Assembly: GCF_904846615.1 (NCBI RefSeq)
Contig: NZ_CAJHBK010000001.1
Span: 1,488,001-1,552,000 of the forward strand
Source: Psychrobacter sp. JCM 18902
GTDB lineage: Bacteria; Pseudomonadota; Gammaproteobacteria; Pseudomonadales; Moraxellaceae
DNA: 64,000 bases
Reading direction: 5' to 3'
Part shown: positions 60,430-64,000 of the stretch, piece by piece
How positions within the stretch are numbered: the stretch's first letter is position 1
Layout of the letters: each line of letters opens with the position of its first letter
Position numbers and translations under genes: made by a program
The notes under the pieces: generated by a model
What the model was told of the DNA's origin: nothing
Databases searched by the model: none
What the model saw: only the letters and a program-made list of their open reading frames with translations

Positions 60430-63400
60430 ATGAGTATTTACGCACAAAGACTGGCCTCTCAAATTGAGTTCATCAAGCAGTGTGCTTTGATGAAAAAAGC
60501 GCCTACTCAAGATTTTGCTAAACACAGTGATTTCACTTGTACTGAGGAGCAATTATTAGGCTTGCCGGGTATCAACCTTAACATCGCCGACGATACCTCA
60601 GAGGACGTTTGGCTTCGTTTAGAGCGATTGCGTGAAAACTCAGCACCTAAACCTAGTAGCTCACTGTTAGCACATTGGTTAGTATTTCCAGCCAAATTTA
60701 ACGAACCACCGTCACTAAAAGAAAAGACATCTGTGCAATCATTCATAGATGATGGTCTGTTGTCCTCGGGCGCTACAGACGTATTCACTCCGTTTGAAGT
60801 TGAAAATAATTATACAAATGAATCATTAGAGGTAGAGGAGCCATTACAAGCAGAGATTTATTTAAGAGATTTTCCTGCAAGAGATGCTGTACGAGATGAA
60901 TTCAATACATACCTCAAAGACGTTTGGAAACCTTGGCTAGCAGAAGAGAAACTCGTTCGCCAAAGCATTGCTTTGTATTCCAGTCTATTCATGCTTAACC
61001 AACAGCTTCAGGGCAATCTCGCTGATGCACAGTTAGAGTTGGTGTGGGGTGTGGGTATTGCCATACAAAAAAGCACGGACGATGAGCAAAGTAGTAAACA
61101 GATAAAGTATCCACTATTGACGCAATCTGTTGAAATCACATTAGATCAAAAGACAATGGCATTACTCATCAAGCCTACCTTATCTGCTCCCACGCTTGAA
61201 ACGGAGCCTTTTTCTATAGAAGAAAATCAGGGTTTGGCTAAGTTATTAAAGAACAGCAAAGATTTTTATGATTCAGAAGATGTGTCCTTAAGTCCTTTTT
61301 TGCCAAGTAGCTATGAGCCTATCTTAAAGTCAGCCGTTACTTTGCTTGATTCCTCTGGCGTTTATCAACCAGATCATACTAGTGCAGATGATCGAAAAAT
61401 CCCTAAAGCGCAAAACAACCTGATTGTTACTGACACATGGGTCATTATGGCGCGTCCTAGAAGTAACAATATCTTTTTGCAAGACTTAAATAACTTATCC
61501 ATTCAGCTAGAATCCGTCACTGACATTGATTTACCGAGCGCCCTTAAGGCAATGCTGACAGAGCCTGCTACAGAAAACAAAGAATATATACTGCCTGCTT
61601 ATCGTGGTTTGTCTATGGTGAGTGGCAGTGATAGCTATATCGGCACGCCAGCCGAGCTATATTTCCCCAAAGCGTTCAACGATGAACAAGTACAAATCAT
61701 ACAGCAGCTAGATGTTCACGATGGGGTGGTCGTTCAAGGCCCGCCCGGCACAGGTAAGACCCACACCATTGCCAATGTCATTTGTCATTACTTAGCGCTG
61801 GGTAAGCGAGTATTAGTCACGTCGATGAAAGACCCCGCGCTAAAGGTACTACAAGGACAACTGCCTGAATCTATTCGCCCGCTCGCCGTTAGCCTACTGA
61901 CCAGTGAAAACGAAGGGTTAAAGCAGTTTGAACATACCATCAAAAAAATATCGAGCGAAGTATCTAGTATCAATCGCGAGGCCTACAAAAAAGACATTGT
62001 CATGTTTGACAATCAAATTGACACCATTCATGCACAGCTCGCAAGCACTGATCATAAAATCACGGCTTGGGCACGGTTAAACCTTGATGACATCACTATC
62101 GACAATGAAACGATCAAGCCCATAGATGCTGCGACTGAGGTTGCTCAAAACAGACAGCTTACCGAAAGCTTTCCCGATAAGTTGGGTATCGAAGAGACCT
62201 TTAAACCTCGATTTACTCATGCTGATATCACAGCGCTAAAAGATGCAAGAGTAAATCTCCGCAATGATTTGGGTTATCTTAATAAAAAAATTCCTGACAT
62301 TGCAGACATGCCGCCTACCAACGCTATCAAGCAACTTCATAAGGATTTGAGCTATCTCAATGAGTCGCAAGCAGCTGAACAGCAAGGAGCGCTACCAAGC
62401 TTAATCAATGATAGTGCTAGTACGATAAATATTGCTCAGGAAATCACTGCTAGTACATCTCGTTTGACTGACCTGCTACAAAAAATTGTCGCGGCTGGGC
62501 AGGGCTGGACGACGGATATTCAGCAGCATCTAGCTAACGAGACTAAGCAAGACATCATCGCTCATCTCACTATACTGAACGATGAAATCAAAGTGCTTTT
62601 TGATGAGAGAACCATTTATTTAACCAAACCTATTACAATGGCTGATGCTTTTGATAAAAATCCAGAGCTCGTTGACGCGGTGAAAAATTTATCTGAAGGC
62701 AAAAAGCCATTTGGTCTCGCTGGGATTTTTGGCAAATCTGCTGAAAAGAAAAGCCTTGAGTCTATTACGATAGTCTCGTCAGCACCATCAAGTACGGCAG
62801 ACTGGCAGTATATATCTAGCTTTATAGCGTTTAGAAAAAAATCTCAAGCACTTATCCTTCGATGGAACGCCCTATCAAATGAGCTTTCCTTACCAATATT
62901 TGAGGTATTACCTAATAATCTGTCTGCGTTACATTCAGCCGTTCATCTATACGATGAAATCATTGATAGTAACAACTTACAACACAGTATCAAACAGGCC
63001 TTAAGCACTATATTCACAGATTGGAGTGTTATTTCTGCAGCATCTTATGACACAGGTATTTTGGCTGAGATTGAAATTGTTCTTACACAACATTTAAAAA
63101 GACATAGTCTGGCTGAAAGTCTCACGTTAAAAGAGACCTTACTTAATAAACTCGCTGACTGTAAAGGCAATATTAGTGAAAAAATGACGGCTTTTGTCAC
63201 TCAAAATATTGGTGATCCGAGTTTATCTGACGATGAATTACAAACAGACTATCAAGAGCTGCTGAATGAGCTGCAACGCGTGAATAACCTTGCAATAGAC
63301 TTACAGACAGTCACTGCTGTTACTCAGCTTATAGAAGACAGTGGTGCGCCACTTTGGGCAAAGAAATTGCGTTATGAACCTTGTCATAACCCTCAAGACA

Positions 63401-64000
63401 CATATATGTCGGATAACTTGCAACCTGACGACTTACTGCCTGATAACTGGCAGCAGATTTGGCGAATTGCTAGATTGACCAGCTTTATAGACAGAATCGA
63501 TGGTCGCAAAGAGTTGGTTCAACTGGCCAAAACTCGTGGCAATTTAGAAGTAAACTTAACTAGACTCTATCAAGAAGCAATTACCAAAAGAGCATGGCTA
63601 AAAGTTGCAGAAAATGCGACACCAAACGTGAGAGCCTCTTTAGAAAAATACCGCTCTGCTATTATGCGTATCGGTAAAGGAACCGGTAAAGGAGCGCACT
63701 ATTATCGCAGTGAAGCGCGCGAAGCCTCTGCAGGAGCAAGTGCTGCTATCCCGTGTTGGATTATGCCGCATTATCGCATTTCTGAATCCTTGCCAGCAGA
63801 ATTTGGCAGTTTTGACTTGGTTATCATCGATGAGGCCTCTCAATCTGACTTAACGGCATTGCCAGCCATTATGAGAGCCAAAAAAGTGCTAATCGTTGGT
63901 GACGATAAGCAAGTGTCGCCAGAAGGCGTCGGTCTCGATATCGAAAAAATTCGTAACCTGATGGCACAGTATTTGAGCAATCAAGTCCCTGTTTATCGCT
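60430..64000 (+). CDS. Large SF1 helicase/ATPase of the Upf1/DNA2 type, C-terminus outside window
   Basis: The frame stays open from the ATG at 60430 to the right edge: 1190 codons without a stop. A GAAGG ribosome-binding site lies eight bases before the ATG. Residues 1-400 form an N-terminal domain that I do not recognise. The Walker A VVQGPPGTGKTHTIANVI has Lys443, and VLVTSMKDPALKVL fits motif Ia. A roughly 650-residue insert, partly coiled coil, separates it from motif II, VIIDEASQSDLTALPAI, with D1134 and E1135. Motif III is LIVGDDKQVSPEGVG. This is the AAA_11/AAA_12 layout of large bacterial helicases, several of which occur in phage-defence loci and end in a nuclease domain. The C-terminal helicase half and any nuclease lie beyond the window. 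Confidence 0.85.
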   Translation, partial: MSIYAQRLASQIEFIKQCALMKKAPTQDFAKHSDFTCTEEQLLGLPGINLNIADDTSEDVWLRLERLRENSAPKPSSSLLAHWLVFPAKFNEPPSLKEKTSVQSFIDDGLLSSGATDVFTPFEVENNYTNESLEVEEPLQAEIYLRDFPARDAVRDEFNTYLKDVWKPWLAEEKLVRQSIALYSSLFMLNQQLQGNLADAQLELVWGVGIAIQKSTDDEQSSKQIKYPLLTQSVEITLDQKTMALLIKPTLSAPTLETEPFSIEENQGLAKLLKNSKDFYDSEDVSLSPFLPSSYEPILKSAVTLLDSSGVYQPDHTSADDRKIPKAQNNLIVTDTWVIMARPRSNNIFLQDLNNLSIQLESVTDIDLPSALKAMLTEPATENKEYILPAYRGLSMVSGSDSYIGTPAELYFPKAFNDEQVQIIQQLDVHDGVVVQGPPGTGKTHTIANVICHYLALGKRVLVTSMKDPALKVLQGQLPESIRPLAVSLLTSENEGLKQFEHTIKKISSEVSSINREAYKKDIVMFDNQIDTIHAQLASTDHKITAWARLNLDDITIDNETIKPIDAATEVAQNRQLTESFPDKLGIEETFKPRFTHADITALKDARVNLRNDLGYLNKKIPDIADMPPTNAIKQLHKDLSYLNESQAAEQQGALPSLINDSASTINIAQEITASTSRLTDLLQKIVAAGQGWTTDIQQHLANETKQDIIAHLTILNDEIKVLFDERTIYLTKPITMADAFDKNPELVDAVKNLSEGKKPFGLAGIFGKSAEKKSLESITIVSSAPSSTADWQYISSFIAFRKKSQALILRWNALSNELSLPIFEVLPNNLSALHSAVHLYDEIIDSNNLQHSIKQALSTIFTDWSVISAASYDTGILAEIEIVLTQHLKRHSLAESLTLKETLLNKLADCKGNISEKMTAFVTQNIGDPSLSDDELQTDYQELLNELQRVNNLAIDLQTVTAVTQLIEDSGAPLWAKKLRYEPCHNPQDTYMSDNLQPDDLLPDNWQQIWRIARLTSFIDRIDGRKELVQLAKTRGNLEVNLTRLYQEAITKRAWLKVAENATPNVRASLEKYRSAIMRIGKGTGKGAHYYRSEAREASAGASAAIPCWIMPHYRISESLPAEFGSFDLVIIDEASQSDLTALPAIMRAKKVLIVGDDKQVSPEGVGLDIEKIRNLMAQYLSNQVPVYR

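Overview
The window looks like chromosomal DNA from a gammaproteobacterium of the Moraxellaceae, most likely Psychrobacter. This is inferred from protein character, moderate-to-low GC and gene content (rsmG-parA-parB, OmpW, SthA with a long N-terminal arm, a Lon-like protease with a basic tail, DUF11 surface proteins). No database search was possible. I saw no tRNA, rRNA or CRISPR array.

Layout. 1-3364 (minus strand): an ExbB-type proton channel cut by the left edge, then parB, parA and rsmG, a set usually found near oriC. 3737-8630 (plus): Lon-family ATPase/protease, WYL regulator, TerD-family protein. 8744-11211: voltage-gated-type K+ channel, a small Cys-rich membrane protein, OmpW porin. 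11440-16018 (minus): aceE-aceF of pyruvate dehydrogenase. 16649-28499 (plus): a secreted and outer-membrane cluster of DUF11, SdrD-B-like, Ig-like and beta-barrel proteins; its main DUF11 subunit is split by a complete IS5-family element. 28641-33220 (minus): TetR regulator, EEP-family hydrolase, glycine-zipper protein, glycerol kinase. 33843-40405 (plus): TolC-like channel, BrkB/YihY protein, HlyD adaptor and two ABC-2 permeases with no ATPase gene. 40534-43719 (minus): sthA, a lipoprotein, ppsR; ppsA is divergent (44315). 46841-49811: GYF/RDD membrane protein, rpsF-rpsR-rplI with a probable S6:S18 leader, small hypothetical protein. 49889-52384 (minus): cobT-cobS-cobC, the nucleotide-loop end of B12 synthesis. 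52611-55126: GntP permease and glycerate kinase. 55127-57770: a 9-bp tandem repeat inside an inverted repeat, a LysR regulator divergent from a VOC protein, and a crotonase. 57818-60038 (minus): small membrane protein, RidA, DadA-like oxidase. 60430-end: a large SF1 (Upf1/DNA2-like) helicase cut by the right edge.

How the genes work together. Central carbon flow at the pyruvate/PEP node is prominent (aceEF, ppsA with its regulator ppsR, glycerate kinase, glpK, sthA for NADPH/NADH balance). The DadA-like oxidase and RidA form a logical pair: imine production and imine clearance. The candidate for an undescribed system is the 16.6-28.5 kb surface cluster. It encodes several exported DUF11 proteins with shared head and tail motifs, plus a 1777-residue protein that carries the same modules fused to a predicted outer-membrane beta-barrel. 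Removing the IS and one TA duplication restores a continuous 677-residue reading frame, so the loss looks recent. A second candidate is the exporter operon that lacks an ATPase.
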